Under the pieces are notes generated by a model. The model searched no databases. It was not told the DNA's origin and saw only the letters and a program-made list of their open reading frames with translations. Shown here one piece after another: positions 22,869 through 35,146 of a DNA stretch of 64,000 nucleotides. How positions within the stretch are numbered: the first letter of the stretch is position 1; each line of letters begins with the position of its first letter. The position numbers and the translations under genes were made by a program. Source of the stretch: Hesseltinella vesiculosa (Eukaryota > Mucoromycota > Mucoromycetes > Mucorales > Cunninghamellaceae); assembly GCA_002104935.1 (NCBI GenBank), contig MCGT01000003.1, positions 1,211,104 through 1,275,103 of the forward strand, written 5' to 3'.

Positions 22869-25800
22869 ACTTTACAAGCGCATGGCTTTTTTTTTTTTTG
22901 AGAACGATATTTTATTGACATTGTTTGAAAAGCGAGGGGGTGGGTAGAAGAAACAGTTTTTGAAATGTGCCTCCGCCACAAATTTAGCTTCTCGCATTGC
23001 ATTTTTCTACCATCTCGACCGAATGGTTTGGTTTTTATTTTCTTCCAATTTGACGACCAGGTTCACTTGCGAAGAAAAAAAACCTGCAAGAGTCAAACCA
23101 GTACTTTGGCGCTATAGGATATGCGGTTGACCATTGTTTCTTTGTAGCTCTGCAGTGTGGGTTTTTTCATAGTTTTTAAACCTTTGTCTTAATATCAGGC
23201 GCTTGAAGTTGGGTATAATATCTGCAACCATGGCTAAACAAAAACCAAAAAAAAAAAAAAAAAGGGAGGGGTTTAATCGCCTGCTTTATCCTCCTTCATT
23301 CATACTTTTTCATTGCGTTTTCTGATATCGTTCATCACCATGTTCTCTGTTTTCAGCCTCTAATTTGGTGCGGAAGCCATAGGAGTGTTGCCAAACGAGT
23401 ATTATTTCCTGGTCGTGGTCCTACGGCCTCGAAAGGTAAAAAAGGTCAGCCAATCTTGCTTCATGTCATTTAATAAAATTTTCATCATACCTTATTGTCG
23501 ATTGTTTTCAATAGATTTTCATTCACCAAAACGTTTTCTTATCATCACCACTAAATTTGGTTATTTTTCTGCATTGCAATAGAGTTTCTGAGTGCTCCAC
23601 CCTAGACAGCTGTGCCATTATACATATATTTCATTGATCGGAAGCCAATACGCGACCAACTTTTACAAAAAAAAGTGAGACCAAGGAATTTACTTCTGAT
23701 TCTTGATGCTAGTTTGCCTTTGATGCTGATAATTTAATGTATCGATTCGTTTTCTTTCTAGCGAAATTAAGTTGCCACTTTACATGTTGGTCTGGGAGTA
23801 ACTTGCATTTTTTTTCCGAGTTGAATGAGTGATGCCCCAGAGAACTCAATAGTTTGCATTGGTGAGGGTGCCCGCCCAATAGTTATCTTCAACTGTCTTC
23901 AGCTGGTTTTCTAAATGTGGATGATGTGCTCATGCCAAATAAGCTATCGAAGAGAAAAAGGAGATGAGACCATGGGTATGCTAATTGCATTGATAGCATA
24001 CCTTTGCTACTGCTGCGTTGATACTTTTGGTTCGTTTTCTTTCTGCGAAGATCGAGTAGCCACTTATCAGTTGTTTGGATGTCCTGATTTTGAGAGGCGA
24101 TCCAAAGAGTTCAATTGTCTGCGTTGCCAAGAGTGCCCGTCCATTAATTGCTGTCAATTGTCTTCCAATAAGAATTGTAATGGCGGATGATGTGATCATG
24201 CCAAGTAAGCTGTCTAAAAAAAAAGTAGATGAGACCATGGGCTGGTTAACTGTGCTGATGACATACCTTTGATATTGCTGCTTTGATGCTTCGGTTCGTT
24301 TTCTTCCAGTAGATTGTGCTGCCCATTTTTCTTGCATGCTTTGTAAGGTCAGTTTGTTTTCAAATGTGAATTTGTTGTTCGGTGACTGATGCTTGTCATT
24401 GAAGATAGAATAATCAAAATTGATAAGGTTGGATGCATAAGTCACCATTTAGGAGATTGCCTGCGACAAATCAGTGGGTTTGTTTGACTTTGCCGGGCTG
24501 AACTGTCACTTTCCGTGTTGACCAGACAGTAACTTGCTTTTTTTTTTCGGGCTCAACAAGTGTGCCGGCTTTGAGAGATGCTCCAATAGTTCAATTGTCT
24601 GCATTGTCGAGAACTTCCGTCTAGTAATTGCTGTCAACCGTCCTCCATTGAGATTTGTAAAGGCGGATGATGTGATCATGCCAAGTAAGATGTCTAAAAA
24701 AGAAGAAGAGATCAGGCCATGGCTGAGTTGACTTTGATGCTGACGTACATTTGCTATTGCTGCATTGATGCTTCGATTTCAAGTGTATTTGGTTCCCGGT
24801 GACTAGTGGTTGTCATTGGAATTAGCATAAGCCAGAGAGATGATGTGGTTGGGTACACAAGTCACCATTTACGAGTTTGCTTGTGGCAAACATGTGGGGT
24901 TTTTTGATGGAGTTGCCACTTTGCGAGGATGAATTCAAGTGTATAAATTTCCATCTCCGTTATGGACCTCGTGTGTTGGTTGAGCAAGATCAAACTATCC
25001 TATAATAAATCAGTGTTCAGTACCTATTGCAGAGAGACCAGGGTTCGTTGCTCTTGCATTACCTTGTTTGAAATGTCCAGACATTATTTGGCTGGAGACC
25101 AACTGCATGAGAGAGTTTGATTTCTGGATGTCTTGATGTTATTGAGTTGGTTCAAGATGCACTGCAGAAAAAAAAAATGAGTAACCTGGGGTGCCTCGAC
25201 AAATGATCTCGTCTTACCTATCGCAGTTGGCTTTCAGTGCTTGTGTGATAGGTGCGACTTGGGCTTTTTGCTTTGACACCAAGACACCACCGGCATGGAT
25301 ATTTTTGTGGGTTAAACAAAGGATAGCCCACTCCCAAACGATAGCCTGAAGATGGAATGGAGAGACCAAAGTATAATGATGCTTGACCCATTCGGGTTTT
25401 CCGGTCTTGTTGCCAGAGGGGGGTAAAAGTCTAGCGTTCCCCAGTTGGCAATGCGGTTGAATACCCTGCATTCGTCTTGAAGTTCATTGAAGTAGCCAAG
25501 GATGTCACGAGAGGCCAGAATTCATCTATTTTTTGTAAACAGGTCAGATCGTGCAGGAATTATAAATAAAGCAGCTTACTTTTGGCTTCCCAGAACGCTA
25601 GGATTCAATGGTCGCGTGGCTTTTGGAATCTTTCCAGCAAAATACGAGATGATTGACATTGGCTGATGTAGCTCGTTGACTTCATGATCACCAGCTATGA
25701 GATACAGAAGCTGGAATACTTTGACCAAAGACGGGAGGTTTGAAACCCATAATTGGCGAGAGTCATTGATCGAATGCATAATCGGGTTGATGTCTTTGCC

Positions 25801-26971
25801 CTGCCTACCTGCCAAAAAAAAAAAGTCGCGACCTCCCCGCCAAAAGCGATCCGGCATGAACCATATCCTAGGCGAGCCCTATCGTGAATCCTTCACCACG
25901 CAGCCACTTACCTACACCCTCCTGGTTCAGTCCCGGCCCTGTGTCAGGTCGTCAAAAAGTACGAAGCTGCGTTTTCCTTCTGGCTTTCCCATGAAAGACC
26001 AAGTCGACACTGGATCCAACAAGCATCAGGAGATTCCATCAAGAGGACAAGAATGACAACCAAACGGTACAAGAGGACAAGGCAGCACATTCCTTTGGTC
26101 GACCGGTCTCCCAAGCAAGGCAATCGAAGGAGGCCGGCCACAGAAGCGTTGAAAAAGTGAAAAAAAAAAGAATGGTTAGCCGCGGCCTGTCTTGAATAAA
26201 TGATAATCATCTGACTTACCGATTCGTTTGAGCAGGACAGGAGGGTTTGGAAGATGGCACCACCAGCACATAATGATATGGGAGTTTTTTTTTTTTTTGC
26301 GTAAAAGAAAAAAAGGGTAGCAATTAGTCATTGGTCAAAATTTCTATACAAGATGTTTTTACCTTAAAAGGAGATCATTTTCAGAAGGTGCCTAACGCAG
26401 TCCAAAAAAAAAAAAGTGTCCAACATGTCCAATAGTTCCCGTGGCCGATGTCATTCATGCCTTTGTGTAACTCCATCCGCTAAGTGTCATGAAGGAAAGA
26501 GTGAGCTGTTGACTTTATCATCCGTACCTTCATCCACAGGAGCACAAGGAAACCGGCCAGGAAAATATAGGAACGCGACCACAGCAGTGTCCAGAAACAC
26601 TTTGGTAAGCTTCAAGCAGAAGGTGTCCATCACGCACTTGGAGAGGAGAGGCTAACCTCAGTGTTGGCGATAGCAGGCCAGTTGAAGGCCATAGTTGTTG
26701 AGGCTGGTCAGTCAGTTTAGGAGCCGTTGGTGGCTCAAGACCAGTAGGCAGGGCAGGAGACGAATGCAGGGTTGTTAGTAGGTCACCTAAAAAAAGCGTA
26801 TTGAGTAAAATGAATCACTCAAGCTATATAATTATCTTACCGTTTGTGGCGACCTAAATGACGTGGTCAGAGTTGCCAGGCGCCAAAGAGACAGGCGCCA
26901 CAAGAAGCAGGCGCCAAACACACAGGCGACAAAACACAGGCGACAAAGAGCGAGCCACCGAGGAGGGAAGA
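22869..26971. other. Long gene-poor interval
   Basis: About 4.1 kb without a model I trust. A start-like ATG at 23230 is followed by a pure A run, and a CAG acceptor-like site lies near 23356; no protein family emerges. From 23.7 to 24.95 kb lies a degenerate tandem repeat (listed separately). At 25.2-25.9 kb the minus strand has coding-looking pieces with splice-like ends, including WEWAILCLTHKNIHAGG and ASRDILGYFNELQDECR, but in clashing frames. That suggests a decayed or unrecognised gene. Near 26.6 kb a minus-strand start (MAFNWPAIANTE) could begin a small hydrophobic protein, with no follow-up exon I can defend. Confidence 0.45.
23690..24950. repeat. Degenerate tandem repeat, about 3-4 units
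   Basis: A core close to gatgatgtgatcatgccaag recurs at 23920, 24186 and 24666, spaced 266 and 480 bp apart. It is flanked each time by similar text: an upstream attgctgtcaa...cctcc-like stretch, then gatgagaccatgg, then (t)ttgctattgctgc and gatgctt/cggttcg. Other shared blocks (agtaacttgc plus T-run, aatagttcaattgtctgc) recur near 23800, 24100 and 24530-24600. Units are diverged and of unequal length, as expected of an old satellite or nested element remains. No coding capacity is conserved between units. Confidence 0.6.
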
Positions 26972-29900
26972 CTATGGCCAGTCGGCCGGCAGGCCAGGAG
27001 CAGACGGCACAAACACCGGTTTGATGCGGTGGCGAAGCGGCTTGATGTCGCGCTTGGCCTAGTTAGATATAAAAAAAAAAGTCAGTGAGTGCCATGGCCA
27101 ACAAGATCTTTATCTTTTGCTTTTCTTACGAGAACATCGCCGCTTGCCACACGCCGACGAGGGGGGTCATCCTCGTCATCTCCTGGCCCAGAGTTCAGTT
27201 GGACCCCTACAATTCTTGTTGCTGCAGCCGCTGTACCGGCTGCCAAGGCAGGCACAGCGGGAGCAACAGCAGGCAAAACAGGTGCACCAACACCGCGCCC
27301 AGCAGGACGAGCAGAAGAAGACGCACGGCCACCACCAGCGAGAGCAAGAAGAGCTTCGGCTGCTGACGTGCAGCGCACGCCAGCAGGAGGAGGAGGAGGA
27401 GAAACAGCAGCAGAAGCAGTGCGCACGGCGGGTGGCGCACTTGCACGCACAGCAGGACGAACAGCTGTGCGTGCAGGAGGCGGAATGGACGTGCGCACTG
27501 GGCGGCGAGGAAGAGGAGCCGCCACAGCAGGAGAAACGGGAGCAGGCACACGCACAGCAGCAGCAGACACACCAGGTGCAACAGCACCACGCCCAGCAGG
27601 GCGAGCAGAAGAAGACACACGGCCACCACCAGCGAGAGCAAGGAGAGCTTCAGCTGCTGACGTGCAGCGCACGCCAGCAGGAGGAGGAGGAGGAGAAACA
27701 GCAGCAGACACACGCACAGCAGCAGCAGCAGCAGACACACCGGGAGCAGCAGACACACGCACAGCAGCAGCAGCAGCAGACACACCGGGAGCAGCAGACA
27801 CACGCACAGCGGCAGCCGGAGCAGCAGAGACACCGGGGGCAGCAGAGACACCGGGGGCAGCAGACACGCGCACAGAGGGAGCAGGAGCAGCAGAGGCAGC
27901 GGGGCGAACAACAGAACGCACACGGGCACCACCAGCAAGAGCAACGAGAGCTTCAGCTGCCGACGAGCGGCGCACACCACCAGCAACAGCTGGAGAAACG
28001 ACATCCGCCAAGCGAGAACGCACAGTGGGAGCAGGTGCGTTGTCGCTTGCCACAGTGCAGGTGGGCAGGCACTGGGCAGGACCAGCAGGCACGTCACCAG
28101 TGCCTGCGGCTCGCTTGACGGGGGCTGCTGTGGGTGCAGTGTCGTCTACGAGCATTGGCTCGACAGGAACCACGACACTGCGGGCTTGCACCACAGCAGC
28201 AGGTGCCAGGGCAGGTTCATCCACGAGCATTGGCTCGGGAGAAGCCGCAGGAACAATGGCGGCTTGATCCACGAGCATTGGCTCGGGAGAGGCCACTGGC
28301 ACCGGAACAGGGACACCCGCATCGGCTTCAGCAGCCCAGCACCAAGGAACAGGGACACCAACGCGACGAACAGGCAAAAGACCTAGATTGGATTGAGCAA
28401 ATGTCAATAAACACTCTCCATTTCAATACTCCATCATTGTCTTACCAAAAGCGCGGTCGAGGGCCATGTGGCGGGCATGTCGTCGGCGGTGTCGGCGGTG
28501 CTGGCTGACAAAAATGAAGCGCAGTTGGCCTAAGAAAAAAATAGATCGTATATGAGTAATGCGTCTTTGGTTGACTCCACTATTTGCAACTTACGCTCAA
28601 GCACGTATGGCTGGTGGCGGTGGCCATAGTGCTTGTTTGGCCAAGCAACCAACTTTGAGCGGGGTCGGGAGGCTTTGTGAAAAAAAAAAAAAAAAGAGAA
28701 TGAGCTTCGTGTTTGCATTCATGTTTTACAAGATTTGGTTTCACACGACTTACGAGGGCAAAAGACCACGACAGGTACATCAGTTGATGCGGCAGGAGCA
28801 ACAGTGGCCGCATCAACTGAAGGGGCAGAGCTTGAAATCACAGCCACAGCTGATGCGGCAGGAGCAACAGTGGCCGCATCAGCTGAAGGAACAGGGCTTG
28901 AAATCACAGCCTCAGCAGAGTCTGAGGCTGGAACACCGCGAGTGGAAGCTTTCTTGACGACGAGGAGGTTGGATTCCTAAATGGAATACAAAAAAATTAG
29001 TTTTGCACCGATACAAACAAGTCATTTGATTAACTCACCAAGCCAATCGAGTCCTCGTATTTGGCGATGGGGGCTTTGTTGACGACGAGGAGGTTGGTTC
29101 CCTACATGAAATACGATAAGATGAGCATTGTACCGAGTAAAATAAAGTCTTTGATCAACTTACCAAGCCAAAGGTATCCTCGCTTGCGGTGTTGGGGACT
29201 TTGTTGTCGACGAGGAGGTTGGTTCCCTACATGAAGTACAACAAGATTAGTACTGCTGCACCGGTGAAAACAAAGTCTTTGATCAACTTACCAAGCCAAA
29301 GGTATCCTCGTTTGTCGTGGTCAGGACTTTGGGGTGGTGAATGAGCTTCGCCTATTTGCAACAAAAAGGAAAAGGGGTGAGTTGTGTGTTCTCTTGCCAA
29401 GAGCCATAACAAATAGCCAAAGACTTACATTGTTGATACAGCGGATGACAAACTCATTCTTTGCAGAACGTGTGCCCTATGCACAGTTAAAAAAAATGAC
29501 TGTGAATAAACGATTCCAGAGTATTTGATCAAACTTACCAAGTCCACGTTCTGGTACTCAACCCCCTTTGTACAATGAAAGATAAGAAAAAGTAAAATGG
29601 ATATGAGTACGATGATTTCTAGGCAAATATGTTTTTGGTAAGACTTACAAAGTCCAAAGGTGCGTATTGGTGTCGGCAGGTTCGCTAATTAAAGTAAAGA
29701 AGACGATGATTAGACTCGACTGAATAGACCACTACTTTAGTATTAAACTTACCGTGCCCGAGGCGAACAAGTAGATTGCATACATGATCAAGGACAGGGA
29801 ACATGCAGCAATCAAGGCGGAGGCTATGGCCGACACAAGCAGGATCAAGGTTGACGCAAGCAGGAGCAAGGCTGACCATAGCACGGCCGACAAACAGACC

Positions 29901-30352
29901 AACACCACATCAAAGAGCTTGCTGACCAAAAGGTCAGCGGCCAAAACCAACTGATGAGCCAGGTGCACTACATCAGGGGTAATGGCAAGCACGCAACGAG
30001 CAAAACGCACAGCAACGTTGCGGATGTGGCTGGCAATACGCACAGCACCTTTGTGGATCTGGCCAAAAAGATCCAAACGAACAACACCCCAAAGCAGAAC
30101 ATAACATGCCAGGACGGCAGCCATGGCACAAAGGCCAAGCGCAAAGTCACTGGCAAAGTTCTCGGAAACTTCACCCACGGTGGCCAGTGGGGAAGGTGAA
30201 GATGCAGGTGCGGCATCGAGGAGAGCGGGAACGGGTGGTGGGGTGATCAAAGGGGTGGTCGAGCGAGCCAAACGCTCAAGCTCGAGCACAATGCGCCAGT
30301 ACTGGCGGAAGAACAGTACTGGCAAAAAAACAGCAGCAAAAAGGAAGAGCAT
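26972..30352 (-). CDS. Unrecognised membrane protein with tandem mini-exons and Ala/Pro/Val-rich tail
   Basis: Family not recognised. Twelve exons join with every phase consistent: 30352-29753, 29684-29649, 29565-29539, 29476-29429, 29351-29292, 29226-29164, 29101-29039, 28976-28754, 28672-28595, 28529-28446, 28382-27130, 27058-26972. The product is about 873 residues. Exon 1 encodes several hydrophobic helices: the N-terminus, FALGLCAMAAVLACYVLLWG, and a long stretch after LLVSKLFDVV. Small exons then encode variants of GTNLLVxNK...EDTFGL. The large exon is Ala/Val/Pro-rich with three EPMLVD boxes and three copies of a block like SAAEALLALAGGGR, separated by VSAAPGVSAA runs. The tail ends IKPVFVPSAPGLPADWP. 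It is GC-richer than its surroundings. The start is uncertain: open frame continues upstream to an acceptor-like CTTTAG near 30430, so a further 5' exon is possible. Confidence 0.6.
27200..28070 (-). repeat. Internal coding repeats of the Ala/Pro-rich exon
   Basis: Inside the large exon three related blocks of about 130-230 nt recur near 27330-27400, 27620-27700 and 27930-27990. Each encodes SAAEALxALAGG followed by an Arg/Ser-Ala-rich spacer, and the first two also share SPPPPPAGVRCTSAAEALLA. Between them lie short units encoding VSAAPGVSAA, with GCAGCAGCAGACACACC-like DNA on the plus strand. The high GC and phase-neutral repeat keep several frames open on both strands, so overlapping ORFs here are not evidence of extra genes. 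Confidence 0.75.
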
Positions 30353-33300
30353 CGCAAAAAAAAAGCAAGTAAAAAGCACGATAGCAGTAATAAGAAAACG
30401 AAAAAAAAACAGCAGCAAAGTAGGGTAACCCTAAAGAAAAAGAAAAGAAAACAGTCGAGGCTCAAGAAGCAAGTAAACAAAAAAAACTTTTTCGCCAGCG
30501 ACCAATCAAATCACAGCGGTGGCTTGTGCTCTCTGACTGGCTTTTTCTCCTCAACGTTTCTTTGACATTTGCTAGAGTAAAAGACACATTACCTCAAGAA
30601 ATGAAAAAGGCGTAAAGAAATGCAACGCGCAGAGTGTAGTGGAGATAGAATGAATTGAGGCACAGAGATTGTGCATCGTAGCACTGGCCGAGTTTCACCA
30701 AATGCAGGCGATCGAAAATAACCCTAATACACCACTCATTTTGGGGGAAATCAACCGTGATCTGCACTGGTATTCTCTCTGCTTATTACGATATACACTG
30801 TACGTAAAGTGTCAATAATAAGGTCTATTTCTTGCGAGTCAGGGAGACATTTGAAAAGGGGTATTGCCTGCATTTACAAACACCGAAGAGAGCGGCGCCA
30901 CCAACAACGAAAAAAAGCGGCAGCTTGTCAAACCATGCTGTTGAGAGCGGTATTGAATCAGTCACGACATGGAAAGAGAAAACCAGACACACTGGAGTAG
31001 TTTGTAAATAATGAGTGGTTGGACCATTGCTTTTTCATATCGAATGTAGCATTCGCTAATTACCAATGGCGCTGCGGCAGTGACCAGGAATCAAGGTCAG
31101 TGTGCGGCGTTCGAATTGGCTACTCATTTTTTTTTTTCAAAAATGACAAAAAACCAAAACATTGCATAGCATTTTTGGGTGATTGGATTGAAGCGAGGTT
31201 TTGAGCAAGTGCGCAGATGAATGTATGATGGTGGTGCTGAAAAAATCAGGTCGTTTGACGAAGGTCACTCAGCCAACTTTTATTCAGTTTCGTTTTGACA
31301 CCTCCGATTCCCTAGCTTAAAAAAATGAAAAACCGGCCATTTTCACCATGGGATCCCAAGGGTGATCTGATCAAAAATCCTAGTGCAAAATTTCTCTAAT
31401 TAAATTCACCCAAAATTTGGCATACAAGCACGAAATGATAAGAAATGGCCATGAATAAAACTGCAAGTCTCTCAGGCAACGGAGGGAAGAGCTAGAAGGT
31501 AAGTGACCAGTCACCTTGCATGTACAAGCCAGGAAACGAAGATGAGTTAAAAATGGCAACCTGACCTCCAAAAAAAAAAAAGAATGGTCCCAATTGGCGA
31601 TTAATAAGGCGCAAAAACTTGTGCAAAAAAAAATATCGCATACAACTTACGTATGATGCTGTTTGTGGTTATAAACTTGCATCCCTCAGGTACAATGGTG
31701 ATGAGTTGGGGGAGGAAGATGATCAATGTCTTTCGCTTTGAGATCGTTCACGGTGTACAAATTGTTTCATCTCGTTTGTTGACCTACTTCGGTTGACACC
31801 AAACTGACCAGGTAAGTATCATTCAATATTATCTGGCAACTTCATAAACCACAACCATTCTGGATCTCTCACTATTGAAATACCTGTAGAACATACCAAA
31901 GATTACCGCAAGCAACGAGGTCGGAATCTGAATATTGGCTGGTGGGGTTTTTTTTTTTTTTTTTTTTTGTTTTTTGATCGTTTTTTAGCTGGAGAATCGG
32001 ACAAGAAAAACGAAAGGTCGCAACGAGTTGGCTGGGTGGCCTGATCTATTGACTTGGATTTTTCAGTAACGATAGTCTTCGCATGGAACTACACTCATGG
32101 AAAATCTCAGCTCGATCCATTCTCACAAAGTAATGAAAGCGGTATCTTTTATTTTTAGGATGGCCAAAGGTTGTCCAGGCGATCTGGTCAAAAAAGTGAC
32201 TTCTTCAACAGATTGACCCCAAATTTTGCATGAAGCTAATACTTCATGAGAAATGGCTGTGGTAACAAGCGCAAGCCCCGTAAACAAGTTGATGTCAATA
32301 TAGAAACGCCGTAAAACAGGGATGCCCAGCTGTTTTGCCAAGATGACGCAACTTTGATGACAGCCCTAGTCTGCACCATCTAATTCATGACCGGTTATTA
32401 TTTTGCTAACCCGTAGTCCATATTGGACACTGGTTATTTGCAGGTTTTGGTGTCAATCTGATAACACAACACCTTGTCCTATCATTCACCAGTCACTTCC
32501 TACAACGTTTTGAGAGTAACGGGCGGCGACCAAATTTAGCTGGCAGAGCGAGGCCAATTGAGGCAGGCAGCTGGCTCATGTTTATTTTACTGTAGCTGGA
32601 GCAGCTAAAGTTTTCATCAGGTGGGTGAGTGCCAAGAAAAGCTCACGTCTTATAAGCCAAACATAAATCACCGGGATGCAATACTCGAGGTCAAAAATTG
32701 GCGCGATCGGGTTGTATTGCCGAGGAAGACGTCGTTGTCCACCATGGTCTTGAAAGCCGCTGAGCTTTAAAAGCCAATTTGATTCAGGCGTCTGTCGTGC
32801 CAAGCCAAGCCGAGAAAGGATTAGTTGGAGATAAAGGAAGCATACAGTAAATGGAGGATGAAAGCATCCTGGCTGACAGGAAGGCGCAGAGGTAAGCCTG
32901 GATGACAGCCGAGGCAGATGGATTCGAGTGGTAGTTTTGCGCAAGGGGGCTTATTGCAAGGTTTTGACAGTAATTTTTAAAGTGGCATGCATTGGGTTAG
33001 AAGCAGGTTGGATGAGCAAAACATCGTGATGCTGGTATAGTCCATAATTGCCTAATTTATGAGCGGTGTCTCGTCTCGTGAGTGATACATGCGCGGATGC
33101 AAAAAGGAATCGGCCTTGCTGAGGAAAAAGAAGGGCCAATCACTGTCGACACTCAAGCCATTCGAACGATGGTGTCTCGACAGCCACGTAGTGTAACCTA
33201 TTTGACTTCTTGGGCTTCAAATGGCTATCTTTTTGCGCACCCCTGATCATGAAATCAAGGCGGAATTTCCCTGTAAAAAAAAAAAAAACGGTGGGTGGTT

Positions 33301-35146
33301 CGTATTGCGCTTGAGCGATGCACCGAATGAGCAAGGAGAGATCGGGTCACGCAACGGAATCCCGTTTCTCAGGGCTGTCATTTTGAAATGAAGATGCTCC
33401 CGGTTTATTCAGACCTCGTGTACGTCTTGCATGTGAAAAAGTGGCATGCAGAACGAGCCGCTTATGAAGGCAACCCGTTCTCAACCCCAACCATTTTTTT
33501 TTTAATTGAAGCAGAGACGTCTTACAAAGAAGTTGTGATTTTGATCTCGTTGCCAATTTCGTACCACGCCATCGGTGAAAGAAAAGGGGAATGACGGCTT
33601 GGCCGAGGGACTGGAGCGACGATATGACATGTGTGCTGACGAGAGTTGGAAAAAACTCTAAAAAGAAATAAGGGTTTTCACATGATTTCTAAGCGTGCAT
33701 GAACGGAGGAGGACGTGGCGCAATCCGAGATTTAGTTGAATGTCGGGTGGCAGAGGATGTGTTTCGTGTAGTAGGCAATGGCCAACAAAGCAAGGATGGT
33801 CCGTGAGGAGCAATGCAGATGTTTGTGGGGTAGTTTTTCTTTATCATCTTTTTTGTGATGATGCGCGTCAATCTGAACGATTTGTTTGAAGTCCTCTTTT
33901 TCGGGACAGACAGACCAAAACGAGAAAGGTGGCAAAAAGTAGGCAAATTAAAGTTGGCCAGCATCATTGGCTGTCAATTCACGTGGAGCCTTTTTTTTTA
34001 TTTTATTTCATTTGTGACCCGAGTCAGAAAACAAAAGGGTGCTAGCGATGTCGATTTTGAGCATCAGAGAAATGAAATGAAGGAGGAAAAGAAAAAAAAA
34101 GCAGAAAAAGAAAAAAGAGACAACTGAGCCGGCGAGAAAGAGCTAGCAATAGCCTTGGTTGTGACAGACCTGGCTCATTCTTTTTCATATGGGACGATTG
34201 CCAAAGATCGAACTCCGAAATTGAAAGACTCGCTTTGAGGAGGAGAAAAAAAAACTTTTTCAAGGCAATGCGTGATCCTGGGTACTCCAAATACAATTTC
34301 AAACGTGTCATTGTAGGTAGATTTTAATATACAAAAGGTAAATGTCAAGAAAAAAAAAAAGCGAATGGTTTGACGCGAAGTCGTTATTGCCTCGAGTTCT
34401 GTAACTTTATGAAAACACAGATCTTGTGTAACATGCGGCCTCGGTTGATTGCAAGGTGATATATGCTTGCGTGTTCAAAAGAAAATGAGTAACCTAACAA
34501 ATCCGCTTATCTTGTTTTTAAAAAACGAGGTACCTGCTTATATTTTCTGGGGTGGATCTTTTTCGTTGAAGGTCTGTGCTATTTCTTTCTTTCTTTTTTT
34601 TTTTTTTTCTTGATCTGGAAGATGTCAAACTTAACGCTGAAGCTTTTTGTTATATGGCCTATTTCTGAACATTGGGAACAATAGGCTTTTTACCCAAACA
34701 AGGTGAAAAGATTGATCGTTCAGGGACGCTTGGGAAACTCACATGGAAATGGCAGGTAGGTCCAGGCTGGCCGTAATGAAAAAAAAAAAAGTAAAAATAA
34801 ACCCGCTCAGAATGCGCTGTCAAAAGTGGTTGTTGCACAAAGGATTTGCTACTCATTGTTCTTGCTTGAAGAAAAAAAAATGGATGGGGTTATGTCGTTG
34901 AACTCGAAAAAAAAAGCTAGTCTTTTGGAACAACCGTGCATTTTATTTTTTTAGCCCGCCAATTGGGACAGCCAGCAAAGTTTTTTCAAAAGCAAGATCA
35001 AAAACAAAGCTGACCTTTTCGAACCTCTTTCTTTAGCTACTTTTCTTTTTTCATTTCCTTCTTTACCCACTCCCTTCCTTAATATTGCTACTTTAATTCC
35101 TCCACTCGTTAATAGAACTCAATCGAAGCAATCGTAAAAAAAAAAC
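30353..35146. other. Long gene-poor interval with dispersed repeats
   Basis: About 4.8 kb without a supported gene. It contains many A/T homopolymers (31949-31968, 33275-33289, 34595-34608), a copy (30621-30700) of the repeat also seen at 944-1010, and two copies (about 31330-31460 and 32158-32270) of the gatctgatcaaaaat repeat. The final 150 bp before the next gene are CT-rich, as in other promoters of the window. Confidence 0.5.
31330..31460. repeat. Dispersed degenerate repeat, copy 2 of 3
   Basis: It shares gatctgatcaaaaat (31364) and the flanking order ggccatt...c(a/c)c..ggg...GATCTGATC...caaaatttggca with 7128-7260, and a weaker version with 32158-32270. It has no open frame and no clear termini, so it is probably an old non-autonomous element fragment. 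Confidence 0.4.

Noticed and set aside
27089..28267. Long plus-strand open frames (up to 392 codons) over the 27-28 kb region
   Set aside because: They are antisense to the exon that fits a fully phased 12-exon gene. High GC and repeats keep several frames open; the plus frames are Gln- or Ala/Thr-repeat with no splice context.
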